Below are positions 44,928 to 55,474 of a stretch of 64,000 nucleotides of DNA, one piece after another (position 1 is the stretch's first letter; every line of letters starts with the position of its first letter). Made by a program: the position numbers and the translations under genes. Origin of the DNA: Methylobacterium symbioticum (GTDB taxonomy: Bacteria > Pseudomonadota > Alphaproteobacteria > Rhizobiales > Beijerinckiaceae); NCBI RefSeq assembly GCF_902141845.1, contig NZ_CABFPH010000013.1:1-64000 (forward strand), written 5' to 3'. Under the pieces are notes generated by a model, which was given only the letters and a program-made list of their open reading frames with translations, searched no databases and was not told the origin of the DNA.

Positions 44928-46101
44928 GGGCTTCCGCTGCGATCTCTGCGGCGGCGCGGATGCCGACGCGGTCTATGCCGTGCCTGACTCGGCCCGCAAG
45001 GCGGAGATCGCGGTCTGCACCGGCTGCGGCCTCGTGCAATCGGTCTATCACGCCCCGAAGCCGGAGGGGCGCAGGGTCTCGATCAGCAGCGCCGCGGGCT
45101 GGGGCAATATCCGGCACGGCAAGGGCCTGCGCCTGAAGGCCACCATCCCGGTCCTGACGGCCCAGATCCCCCTGGAGAGGGTCTCGACCGTCCTCGATAT
45201 CGGTTCGAACCGCGGCGATTTCATCCACTGGCTCCTCGGCCTCCGGCCGCACGCCGCCATCACGGCGATCGAGCCGGACGCCTCGGTCGTCGCGACCTAC
45301 CGGGACCTGCCGCAGGTCGGGCTCGCGATCGCCCGCTTCGAGGACGTCGCCCCCGAGATCGCCCACGCGCGCGCGCCGTTCGATCTGGTCCACTGCGCGC
45401 ACACGCTGGAGCATGCCGCCTCGGCGAGCGCCATGCTCGGCCAGATCTACCGCTCCCTCAAGCCGGGCGGGCACCTGTTCCTCGAGGTGCCGAATCTCGC
45501 CATCCTGTCCGATCCCGAGATTTCCGAGGAATTCTTCATCGACAAGCACAGCTTCCACTTCGACCGGGATCTGCTCGTCGCGTTCATGACCCATCTCGGC
45601 TTCGAGATCCTGTTCGTCAGCCCCGGCGACGACATCTCGAACATCACCGTGGTGGCGACACGGTCGGACCAAAAGCCGAATCCGGCGCCCTTCCGGCCCG
45701 CCCACCCGTCCCGCCCGGTCGAGACCGCCGCGCTGGTCCGGGCCTATGCCGAAACCCTGCGCCTGAACCGCGAGACCCTGAAGCGCATCGCCGATCGGCT
45801 TAACGCCCTGATGGAGCGCCAGCGGGTCGGCTTCTGGGGGGGAGGGCGAATCTTCGACGCCCTGGTCACCTTCGGCGGCCTGCGGACGGACCGGATCCAC
45901 GTTCTCGTCGATGCCTATATCGGCCGCTACGTGAAAGAGGTTCACGGCATCGAGCTGAGCCTTCCCGACGCCCTCAAGGCCAAGCTTCCGCAGGTCCTCG
46001 TCGTGCTCGCCAAGTCCTCGACGGACGACATCATCAGACAGGCGCGCTCCCACGGCCTGACGAATGTCGTCACGTTCTCGCAGCTCTACCAGTCGCTCTG
46101 A
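44914..46101 (+). CDS. SAM-dependent C-methyltransferase-like protein with N-terminal zinc site
   Basis: A 395-residue protein. The N-terminal part has two CXXC pairs (CDLCGG and CTGCGL) typical of the putative zinc-binding domain of sugar C-methyltransferases. A central Rossmann SAM domain follows (VLDIGSNRGDFIHW), and a C-terminal domain contains VGFWGGGRIFDAL, as in NDP-sugar C-methyltransferases (TylC3-like). It may methylate the keto-deoxysugar made by RfbFGH. GTG at 44914 has GGAGAGGGAG upstream and overlaps the sulfotransferase end by 14 bases. Last gene of the sugar cluster. Confidence 0.85.
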   Translation: MSPIEGFRCDLCGGADADAVYAVPDSARKAEIAVCTGCGLVQSVYHAPKPEGRRVSISSAAGWGNIRHGKGLRLKATIPVLTAQIPLERVSTVLDIGSNRGDFIHWLLGLRPHAAITAIEPDASVVATYRDLPQVGLAIARFEDVAPEIAHARAPFDLVHCAHTLEHAASASAMLGQIYRSLKPGGHLFLEVPNLAILSDPEISEEFFIDKHSFHFDRDLLVAFMTHLGFEILFVSPGDDISNITVVATRSDQKPNPAPFRPAHPSRPVETAALVRAYAETLRLNRETLKRIADRLNALMERQRVGFWGGGRIFDALVTFGGLRTDRIHVLVDAYIGRYVKEVHGIELSLPDALKAKLPQVLVVLAKSSTDDIIRQARSHGLTNVVTFSQLYQSL

Positions 46102-46412
46102 GAGCCTGTTCGAGAGGGATCGACGGATGGTCACGCGCAGATGCGGGCCCTCCCGCCCATCCACCTCATCCTGAGGTGCGAGGCGACAGCCGAACCTCGA
46201 AGCAGGCCTTCAGGGATCGCGAGACGGCTGGAGGTCTCCTTCGAGGCCTCCGCTGCGCTGCGGCGCCTCAGGATGAGGTCGGGGAGGGAATACGCCGGAT
46301 CAATACCCGCTCGATCGGCTCGAACAGGCTCCGACGGCAGCCCCCGCCGGGACCGACCGGCCCCCAGGCTCAGGGACAGGATGTCGGATGAGAGCCCGTT
46401 CGAGGGGGATCG
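46099..46412. repeat. Repeat-rich intergenic block between the sugar cluster and flbT
   Basis: Non-coding. A 24-base sequence starting TGAGAGCC at 46099-46122 recurs with two mismatches at 46389-46412, and part of it (GAGCCTGTTCGAG, 46102-46114) recurs inverted at 46319-46331. In the middle, CCTCATCCTGAGGTGC (46164-46179) pairs with GCGCCTCAGGATGAGG (46263-46278), 15 of 16 bases. The sequence style resembles palindromic repeats scattered in Rhizobiales genomes. No transposase is present. Confidence 0.7.
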
Positions 46413-46421
46413 GGCGGGCCC

Positions 46422-46811
46422 TCAGGCCGCGCCGGGCAGGCGCGACGCGGCCTCGTGGGCCACGAGCTGCTTACCGAGCTTGATCGCCCGGTGGTATTCC
46501 TGCGCCGCGATCGCGTCGTGGATCGCCAGCAGATACGGACCCGCGCTCGGCATGAGCCCCAGCAGCGCCGTCGATTGCTGCACGAACAGGTTCTCCGGCG
46601 CGCTCGGATCGTCGGCGAGGTAGAGCACCTGCAGCGTCACGCAGAGCTTCTTGCAGGGCGTATCCGCCTCGCTCTCCCGGATGATCTCGCTCTCGCGCAG
46701 GAACTTGCAGCGTCCCTCGACGAGGAGCGTCGCCTTCCGGTCGAGGTTCCGGATGAGGGCGCCGTTGATGATCAGGCGCTCCGAGGGCTTCAGCTCGATC
46801 TTGAGGGGCAT
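46422..46811 (-). CDS. flbT: Flagellar biosynthesis repressor FlbT
   Basis: A 129-residue protein matching FlbT, which binds the flagellin mRNA leader and represses translation until the hook is complete. Characteristic segments are LKPSERLIINGALIRN and the CKFLRESEIIRE stretch. It is encoded on the opposite strand from the flagellins, divergent from the first with about 210 bases between starts, and lies far from its usual partner flaF. Size matches the family. Confidence 0.92.
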   Translation of the reverse strand: MPLKIELKPSERLIINGALIRNLDRKATLLVEGRCKFLRESEIIRESEADTPCKKLCVTLQVLYLADDPSAPENLFVQQSTALLGLMPSAGPYLLAIHDAIAAQEYHRAIKLGKQLVAHEAASRLPGAA

Positions 46812-47019
46812 GGGCAGCTCCGGCTCGGGTCACCCCGGAGCATGGTCACATCTCGTTAACGACGATTGAAGGAACAGGCGGGGATTGCCCGCAAACAGGC
46901 GCGGATCTGGGGAAAGCCCCGCCGCGCGCCGGTCCGTTTAACCACTCGGCAGAGCGCGGCGTGGTGTGGTCCTCGTGCCGTCAAAATGATGGTTCGATGA
47001 TCAATATGGATCACCCCCC

Positions 47020-48231
47020 ATGTCTTCCGTCTCTCTGACCGCTGCCGTCCGCCAGAACCTGCTCTCGCTGCAGGACACGGCCTCGCTGACCGCGACCACC
47101 CAGAACCGCCTCTCCACCGGCAAGAAGGTCTCCTCCGCCCTCGACAGCCCGGTCAACTTCTTCACCGCCCAGTCCCTGTCGAACCGCTCCTCGGATCTCG
47201 GCACCCTGCTCGACAACATCTCGAACGGCATCCAGGCGATCCAGGCGGCCAACCAGGGCCTGACCTCGATCCAGAAGCTCGTCGATTCGGCCAAGCCCAC
47301 CGCCAATCAGGCGCTGGCCACCCAGATCACCCCCACCGGCACCGCCTCGAGCGCCTATTCGGCTCCGTCCGCCTCCGGCGGCACCACGATCAACCTGTTC
47401 GCCAACGGCACCGCCTTCTCGGCCAGCATCGCCCAGAGCGCCAGTATCGATCAGGCGCTGACCGCCCTCAACTCGGCCGCCACCTCGGCGGGCGTGGGCA
47501 ACATCTTCTCGAAGGACACCGCCGGCACGAAGATCGTGATCAGCGCCAATGCCGACATCGAGTTCGCGGATACGACCAGCCAGACGGCGCTCGGCTTCAC
47601 GGCCGGCTCGGGCTCGGCCGTGTCCTACGGCACCACAGGCTCGGCCGTGACGGGCGTCGCCCAGGCCAAGGAACTGACGGTGACGGGCGTGAAGGAGCGC
47701 GCGAACCTGGCTGCGCAGTACAACAGCCTGCTCACCCAGATCGACCAGCTCGCCAAGGACTCGAGCTACAACGGCGTCAACCTGATCTCGAACAGCGCCA
47801 CGACCAACAAGCTGCACATCTCCTTCAACGAGAAGGACACCTCCAACCTCGACGTGCAGGGCGTGGACGCGACCTCGAAGGGCCTTGGTCTGAGCTCGGT
47901 CAACAACACCTCGGGCAACAACGCCAATGTCGGCAACTTCCTGCTCGACACCGACATCAAGTCGACGGCGACGACGCTGACCTCGGCGGCCTCGACGCTG
48001 CGCTCGAACGCCTCGACCTTCGGCTCGAACCTGTCGACGGTGCAGAACCGGCAGGACTTCACCAAGCAGCTTCAGAACGTGCTCGATACCGGTGCCTCGA
48101 AGCTGACCGATGCGGACCTGAACGAGGAGGCGGCGAACTCGCAGGCCCTGTCGACCCGCCAGTCGCTCAGCATCTCGGCGCTGTCGCTGGCCAACCAGGC
48201 CCAGCAGAGCATCCTGCAGCTCCTGCGCTGA
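47020..48231 (+). CDS. fliC: Flagellin, copy 1
   Basis: A 403-residue flagellin with the conserved D0/D1 helices at both ends (NRLSTGKKVSSALDSPVNFF near the N-terminus; LSTRQSLSISALSLANQAQQ at the C-terminus) and a Ser/Thr/Ala-rich central domain with few charged residues. It is exported without a signal peptide and forms the filament. The next gene encodes a close copy. The Ser/Thr-rich surface domain and the adjacent GT41 glycosyltransferase suggest O-glycosylation. A strong terminator follows, so the two copies have separate transcripts. Confidence 0.95.
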   Translation: MSSVSLTAAVRQNLLSLQDTASLTATTQNRLSTGKKVSSALDSPVNFFTAQSLSNRSSDLGTLLDNISNGIQAIQAANQGLTSIQKLVDSAKPTANQALATQITPTGTASSAYSAPSASGGTTINLFANGTAFSASIAQSASIDQALTALNSAATSAGVGNIFSKDTAGTKIVISANADIEFADTTSQTALGFTAGSGSAVSYGTTGSAVTGVAQAKELTVTGVKERANLAAQYNSLLTQIDQLAKDSSYNGVNLISNSATTNKLHISFNEKDTSNLDVQGVDATSKGLGLSSVNNTSGNNANVGNFLLDTDIKSTATTLTSAASTLRSNASTFGSNLSTVQNRQDFTKQLQNVLDTGASKLTDADLNEEAANSQALSTRQSLSISALSLANQAQQSILQLLR

Positions 48232-48291
48232 GCCCAGCCGCCCCGGTTCGCCGGGGCGCTTCCAGACGCGCTTCCAGGGGCGCTGCTCACG

Positions 48292-48324
48292 AAAACGGCC
48301 GGGCTCGTCGCCCGGCCGTTTTTT
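48292..48324 (+). terminator. Rho-independent terminator after flagellin copy 1
   Basis: AAAACGGCCGGGC (48292-48304) pairs exactly with GCCCGGCCGTTTT (48310-48322) around a TCGTC loop, ending in six T residues. It lies 61 bases after the stop codon. Confidence 0.93.
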
Positions 48325-48450
48325 CGCGTTCGGGGCCCGCCCCGGCGCTTCGCGCGGACGATGCCGGCAAGGTTCTGGAAAGCTTAACCGAATGGCAACC
48401 AAACGGTGGTTTCTTAACCCTAACGCCGTCTTCCAACCGAGGGTCCCGTC

Positions 48451-49665
48451 ATGGCATCCGAAGTCACGCTGTCCGCCGCGACGCGCCAGAACCTGCTCTC
48501 GTTGCAGGATACATCCGCGCTGACCGCGACCACCCAGAACCGCCTCTCCACCGGCAAGAAGGTCTCCTCGGCCCTCGACAACCCGGTCAACTTCTTCACC
48601 GCCCAGTCCCTGTCGAACCGCTCCTCGGATCTCGGCACCCTGCTCGACAACATCTCGAACGGCGTCCAGACCATCCAGGCGGCCAACCAGGGCCTGACCT
48701 CGATCCAGAAGCTGATCGACTCGGCCAAGTCCACCGCCAACCAGGCGCTGGCCACCCAGCTCAACACCTCGGGCACGGCCTCGAACTCCTATTCGGCCCC
48801 GTCCGCCTCCGGCGGCACCACGATCAACCTGTTCGCCAACGGCACTGCCTTCTCGGCCACCATCGCCCAGAGCGCCAGCATCGATCAGGCGCTGATCGCG
48901 CTCAACTCGGCCGCCGTCTCCGCGGGCGTGGGCAACATCTTCTCGAAGGACACCGCCGGCACGAAACTCGTGATCAGCGCCAATGCCGACATCGAGTTCG
49001 GCGACACGACCAGCCAGACGGCTCTGGGCTTCACGGCCGGCTCGGGCAGCTCGGCCGTCTACGGCACCTCGGGCGCCCCGGTCACGGGCGTCCCGCAGGC
49101 CAAGGAGCTGACGGTGACGGGCGTGAAGGAGCGCGCGAGCCTCGCCGCCCAGTACAACAACCTGCTCACCCAGATCGACCAGCTCGCGCGCGATGCCAGC
49201 TACAACGGCGTCAACCTGCTCTCCAGCAGCGCCACGACCAACAAGCTGCACATCTCCTTCAACGAGAAGGACACCTCCAACCTCGACGTGCAGGGCGTGG
49301 ACGCGACCTCGCTCGGACTCGGCTTGAGCGCGGTCACCAACACCTCGGGCAACAACGCCAATGTCGGCAACTTCCTGCTCGACAAGGACATCAAGACCAC
49401 CTCCAGCTCGCTCACCGTCGCCGCCTCGACGCTGCGCTCGAACGCCTCGACCTTCGGCTCGAACCTGTCGGTGGTGCAGAACCGGCAGGACTTCACCAAG
49501 CATCTCCAGAACGTGCTCGATACGGGCGCGTCCAAGCTGACCGACGCGGATCTGAACGAGGAAGCGGCCAATTCCCAGGCGCTGTCGACCCGGCAATCCC
49601 TTGGAATCTCGGCCCTCTCATTGGCCAACCAGGCCCAGCAGAGCATCCTCCAGCTCCTCCGCTAA
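48451..49665 (+). CDS. fliC: Flagellin, copy 2
   Basis: A 404-residue flagellin that is a tandem duplicate of the preceding gene. The N-terminal 100 residues and C-terminal 90 residues are almost unchanged, and the central domain differs at scattered positions only (for example ITPTG versus LNTSG). The upstream regions differ, so the copies are likely controlled separately. The leader before this copy contains CTTAACC-type repeats whose role is unclear. The GT41 gene starts 111 bases after its stop. Confidence 0.95.
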   Translation: MASEVTLSAATRQNLLSLQDTSALTATTQNRLSTGKKVSSALDNPVNFFTAQSLSNRSSDLGTLLDNISNGVQTIQAANQGLTSIQKLIDSAKSTANQALATQLNTSGTASNSYSAPSASGGTTINLFANGTAFSATIAQSASIDQALIALNSAAVSAGVGNIFSKDTAGTKLVISANADIEFGDTTSQTALGFTAGSGSSAVYGTSGAPVTGVPQAKELTVTGVKERASLAAQYNNLLTQIDQLARDASYNGVNLLSSSATTNKLHISFNEKDTSNLDVQGVDATSLGLGLSAVTNTSGNNANVGNFLLDKDIKTTSSSLTVAASTLRSNASTFGSNLSVVQNRQDFTKHLQNVLDTGASKLTDADLNEEAANSQALSTRQSLGISALSLANQAQQSILQLLR

Positions 49666-49776
49666 CCCCCGCCGAGTCACGACGGATACGCATTCCAGGC
49701 GGCGGGGCTCAGGCTACCGCCGCCTTCGGCATATCGGCGCCCCGTGGCCGAGGGCGCGGCGACGAGAGGCACTTGC

Positions 49777-51921
49777 ATGGTCCGCAGCGGCAGGAATCAG
49801 ACTCCGTCAGCTACGCCCGTCCAGCTTCCTTTGGAGGAGCGGATCCTGCGCAAGGCGGCAGCGCATCAGGAAGCGGGCCGCCTGCGCGACGCCGTGCAGC
49901 AGCTGAAGCGCGTGCTGGAGCGCAATGCCGCGCATGCCGAGGCCAATTACAAGCTCGGCGTGATCTGGGCGCAGGGTGGATTCGGAAACGATGCCATCGC
50001 CCACTTCACGACAGCCCTAAAGAGCAATCCGGCGGAGCCTCGCTACTGGCTGTCGCTTGCTACCACGCTTCTGGGCCTCGGACGCGTTCCGGATGCCCGG
50101 GCTATCTTGGAACGCTTCAAGCGCGAAGCTTTCTCCGACCCCCTCACCTTGGCGACCCAGACGGCGTTGGTCGGCAACCTGTTCGAGCAGGCGAACGGTT
50201 TGTTCGCCGAGCGCAAGTTCTCGGAGGCCGAGGCTCTCATCGACATTATCGTGCTGCTCGATGAGAATCATTCAGAGGCAATCCATTTCGCAGGCCTGAT
50301 TGCAGCGGCAACAGATCGCCCCGAGCTCGCCTACGACTTGATGAGCATTTCGATCTACAAGGATGGCAACACGGGGCGCTTTTTCATCAATCTGTCGAAC
50401 ATCTTCACCAACCGGCGGGAATTTGTGCCTGCGATCGAGTGCCTCCAGAAGGCGATCGAACTCGGCGAGGACAACTTCCTAGCGCATAACAATCTCGGTC
50501 TAGTCCTGCACAAGGCCCAGCGCTTCGAAGAGGCGATCCGGCATCTGGAAACCTCCATCGCGCTCAATCCCGCGAATGCGCTCGGCCACAACAACCTCGG
50601 CATCGTCTATCATGACATGGGCCGGATCGATGAAGCCATTGCCTGTTACGGAGATGCACTCGCGATCGACCCGACTCTCGTGAGCAGCCACAGCAACCGC
50701 CTATTCAGCCGGCTCTACGCGAACGACTACAACCCTGTCGAGTACATCACAGACGCGCGCGCCTTCGGCTCCACTTTCGCCGACCCGCTGTTGCGCAATC
50801 GCCCCTTCGTGAATGATCGCGACCCTGACCGGCGCCTGCGCATCGGTATTGTCTCAGGCGACTTCTATGAGCACGCGGTCAATTACTTCTTCGAGCCGGC
50901 ACTGCGAAACTTCGACAGGACACAGCTCGAACTCTTCGCTTACTCGAACACGCCGACCGAGGATGCAGCAACGGCACGCCTGAAGGATCACTTCGATGTT
51001 TGGCGCTCCATCCGCTGCCTCGATGACGATCAGGCGGCCGACCTGATCGAGGCCGATGCGATCGACATCCTCATCGACCTATCCGGCCACACGGCGGGCA
51101 ATCGCCTGCTCGTCTTCGCCCGCAAGCCCGCTCCGATCCAGGCGACCTGGATCGGCTACGTGGCGTCCACCGGCATGAAGGCCATCGACTACCGCTTCAC
51201 GGAGGGTTTCTCGGAGCCGGATGGCGTTGGCGACGATCTGTATGTCGAAACCTTGTGGCGCCTGCCGCGCGTCAGCGCCTGCTATCAGGCCAATCCCCGG
51301 ACGCCGGATGTCGCAGAGCGGGCTCCGTGTCTTGATAACGGCCACATCACCTTCGGCTGTTTCAACCGCTTCACCAAGGTCAGCGACCGCACGCTGCGGG
51401 CCTGGGCCGAGATCTTGCGCCAAATTCCCGACGCCCGACTCCTTCTCGAAGTGGCGAGTGTCGATTCGGACGTCATCCGGGCGCAGGTTGAGAAGCGGCT
51501 GAGCGACAATGGCTTGCCGCTCGACCGAGTGATGATCGAGCCACGCCTTCCGCGCAATCGCTTCGTCCTCAACAATCGCGTGGACGTCGCGCTCGACCCG
51601 TTCCCGTATAATGGCGGTACGACGAGCCTCGACACACTCTACATGGGTGTCCCATTCATCGCGCTGGAAGGAGACAGCTTCTCCTCACGCATGGGGCATT
51701 CCATCCTGAACAATGTCGGGCTGCCCGAACTCAGCGTCCGCACAGTTGAGGAGTATATCGCGCTCGCCGTACGCATGGCCGAGGATCGCGACTGGCTGCT
51801 CGCGCTACGGCATGATCTTCGCGGACGGATGATCCGCAGCCCGCATATGGACCACCGCCTGCTGGCGGAGGACATGGCGCAAGCGTTCCGCGCCATGTGG
51901 CATCGCTGGCTCGCCGGGTAG
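49777..51921 (+). CDS. TPR-containing GT41 (SPINDLY/OGT-like) glycosyltransferase
   Basis: A 714-residue protein. Residues 1 to about 310 hold several tetratricopeptide repeats (for example HNNLGLVLHKAQRFEEAIRH and HNNLGIVYHDMGRIDEAIAC). The C-terminal part is a GT41 catalytic region with the family marks SGDFYEHAVNYFF (catalytic-region His), DILIDLSGHTAGNRLL, FGCFNRFTKVS (sugar-nucleotide Lys) and LDPFPYNGGTTSLDTL. GT41 enzymes attach sugars to Ser/Thr, with the TPRs holding the protein. Directly downstream of two flagellins, it is the best candidate flagellin O-glycosyltransferase. ATG at 49777 has GAGAGG upstream. Confidence 0.88.
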   Translation: MVRSGRNQTPSATPVQLPLEERILRKAAAHQEAGRLRDAVQQLKRVLERNAAHAEANYKLGVIWAQGGFGNDAIAHFTTALKSNPAEPRYWLSLATTLLGLGRVPDARAILERFKREAFSDPLTLATQTALVGNLFEQANGLFAERKFSEAEALIDIIVLLDENHSEAIHFAGLIAAATDRPELAYDLMSISIYKDGNTGRFFINLSNIFTNRREFVPAIECLQKAIELGEDNFLAHNNLGLVLHKAQRFEEAIRHLETSIALNPANALGHNNLGIVYHDMGRIDEAIACYGDALAIDPTLVSSHSNRLFSRLYANDYNPVEYITDARAFGSTFADPLLRNRPFVNDRDPDRRLRIGIVSGDFYEHAVNYFFEPALRNFDRTQLELFAYSNTPTEDAATARLKDHFDVWRSIRCLDDDQAADLIEADAIDILIDLSGHTAGNRLLVFARKPAPIQATWIGYVASTGMKAIDYRFTEGFSEPDGVGDDLYVETLWRLPRVSACYQANPRTPDVAERAPCLDNGHITFGCFNRFTKVSDRTLRAWAEILRQIPDARLLLEVASVDSDVIRAQVEKRLSDNGLPLDRVMIEPRLPRNRFVLNNRVDVALDPFPYNGGTTSLDTLYMGVPFIALEGDSFSSRMGHSILNNVGLPELSVRTVEEYIALAVRMAEDRDWLLALRHDLRGRMIRSPHMDHRLLAEDMAQAFRAMWHRWLAG

Positions 51922-51964
51922 ACGCCCTTTCAAAGAAGCCGACCCGTCCAGTCCATAAGTGCGA

Positions 51965-52363
51965 TCAGGCCGTACGGTCGACAGGTTGGCCGCGGGCTTC
52001 GACCGTGGCCGACGTCGCTGCACGGGCAGCGGCCGCCTCGGCGTAGGTGCGCGCCTCAATCGCCTGCGGGCTCGGAAGTTGCACCATCACAGTGCCGGTT
52101 CCGGGATCGATGACCTGGAACACGATCTGATGTGAGTCGGGCTCCTTGATGTAACGCCCGCGATACTCCGCCTGTGCTTGCCGATCGGAATCTGCCGGAT
52201 CGTTGCGGCCGATATCGACCGTGACCGCTGGATCAAGACGAGCCTGCGCCCGGTCGCCCGCGTTCACATTCGGGCGCGGGCTCTGCGCTTGCTGCGCGGC
52301 CTCGACGGGGGAGGGCGCCCCCGCCGGACGGTCGACCGGGCGAATCCCGGCGATCTCACTCAT
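51965..52363 (-). CDS. FlaG-like flagellar protein
   Basis: A 132-residue protein. The N-terminal half is disordered and Pro/Ala/Gln-rich. The C-terminal half reads DSHQIVFQVIDPGTGTVMVQ, the FlaG pattern of a beta-strand pair with D-x-x-T-G in the turn. FlaG proteins affect filament length and cap secretion, but the mechanism is uncertain. ATG at 52363 has GGGAG 8 bases upstream. It converges with the GT41 gene, keeping it inside the flagellar block. Confidence 0.7.
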   Translation of the reverse strand: MSEIAGIRPVDRPAGAPSPVEAAQQAQSPRPNVNAGDRAQARLDPAVTVDIGRNDPADSDRQAQAEYRGRYIKEPDSHQIVFQVIDPGTGTVMVQLPSPQAIEARTYAEAAAARAATSATVEARGQPVDRTA

Positions 52364-52509
52364 CGCTGATCTCCCGCGCATGAGGTCTGCGGGGATCAAA
52401 GGCCGGAAGTCTTACCCAGGCCTTAAAGCGACACCGAAACGCCGGCCGACCATGAACATACGGTTACCAGAGGCGTGAATTTACCCGCTAATTTTAGACT
52501 TTTCGAGCG

Positions 52510-52546
52510 GCCTCCCGCAACGGCTTGACGGGCCGCCGCGGGAGGC
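52510..52546 (-). terminator. Possible terminator hairpin after thiC
   Basis: GCCTCCCGC (52510-52518) and GCGGGAGGC (52538-52546) are exact inverted repeats around 19 bases, ending 8 bases past the thiC stop. There is no strong T-run on the minus strand, so it may act only partly. Confidence 0.5.
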
Positions 52547-52553
52547 TCCGCCG

Positions 52554-54620
<2,067 letters not shown>

Positions 54621-54739
54621 ACGGCGGCGAGCCTCGACACTTTGCACGGGGTTGTCAATGCCGCACGGTCCGTGTGCCTGACAGCGCTCGGCCTTCGAGG
54701 CTGCGCTGGATCCAGAGCGCCGAGATCTGGCTTCCTGGC

Positions 54740-54850
54740 TCAGTAGCCGAGGAGCAGGAGCGTCACCGCCAGCAGAAAGGCTGCACTCAGGACGATACCG
54801 AGTGCGAGATCAGTCACCCATTCGGAACGGCGTTCGATCTGATCGGTCAT
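54740..54850 (-). CDS. Small single-helix membrane protein, 36 residues
   Basis: A 36-residue protein, MTDQIERRSEWVTD followed by a hydrophobic helix (LALGIVLSAAFLLAVTLLLL) and GY at the end. GGGGAGCACC directly precedes the ATG, an excellent ribosome site, which is the main reason to believe it. It could be a regulatory small membrane protein. The family is not recognised. Confidence 0.5.
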   Translation of the reverse strand: MTDQIERRSEWVTDLALGIVLSAAFLLAVTLLLLGY

Positions 54851-54946
54851 GGTGCTCCCCATGGCGCCCCCGGCACCATAGTCGACCGATGTTGCCGGGT
54901 CTGGGCAGGATCGCCGGGCCCGCGACGATCCCGAGCCGGGACGCGC

Positions 54947-55216
54947 TCAGCGCGCCTCGCTGACGCGACGGGTCGCGCGTTGCTCTTGCTTGTAGGCCAT
55001 GATGGCGGCCGTACAGCCAGGCGACAGCTTCTTCAGGTTGGTCTTGAAGCAGGCCTCGACCTCCGGGCCGCCGGGAGCGTGCTCGCTGCAATATTCCATG
55101 TAATCGCCGGTGCAGGCCCGCTTGAGGGCATCTCGCGCCGGAGATTGCTGCGCGAGGGCGGCAGCCGGGACGAGGCAGATGCCGAGGGCGAGGAACGCCG
55201 CCTTGCTCGGGGTCAT
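54947..55216 (-). CDS. Small secreted Cys-rich protein
   Basis: An 89-residue protein with a signal peptide (KAAFLALGICLVPAAALA, cleavage likely after ALA) and a short mature domain with four cysteines in the pattern CTGDYMEYC...CFKTN...GC. The pattern resembles Cys-rich repeat domains often found in rhizobial periplasmic proteins. Its function is unknown. ATG at 55216 has AGGAG 6 bases upstream. It is divergent from the small flagellar-like gene, and a perfect inverted repeat lies between them. Confidence 0.7.
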   Translation of the reverse strand: MTPSKAAFLALGICLVPAAALAQQSPARDALKRACTGDYMEYCSEHAPGGPEVEACFKTNLKKLSPGCTAAIMAYKQEQRATRRVSEAR

Positions 55217-55394
55217 GAGAACTCCTGTCGGTTCCTGGAACGCCCGATGGATCGGGCGACTGAACGGCGGCCGCTTGGACCCGAACGGTGGCGTCATAGG
55301 GGCGATCACGCGGCGCGGGCGTGGGTCGGGTGACGGATCGCACAGGCCCGCCGCACTGATCGCGCGTGCCGCCGGCAAATTGCACGCAAAAGCT

Positions 55395-55424
55395 GTCCAT
55401 TCGATCGAATGCAATCGAATGGAC
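55395..55424. promoter_or_regulatory. Perfect inverted repeat in a divergent promoter region
   Basis: GTCCATTCGAT (55395-55405) and ATCGAATGGAC (55414-55424) are exact 11-base inverted repeats around CGAATGCA. It lies between the Cys-rich protein gene and the rod-protein-like gene, about 50 bases from the latter. It could be an operator for a dimeric regulator or an mRNA hairpin. Confidence 0.5.
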
Positions 55425-55474
55425 GAACGAGCCGTTCAGGCGCGTCACGCACGATGGTACGCGGCCGAGGTATC

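Noticed and set aside
49666-49740. Possible terminator after flagellin copy 2 (CCCGCCG ... CGGCGGG)
   Set aside because: The arms are short, the loop is about 28 bases and no T-run follows.
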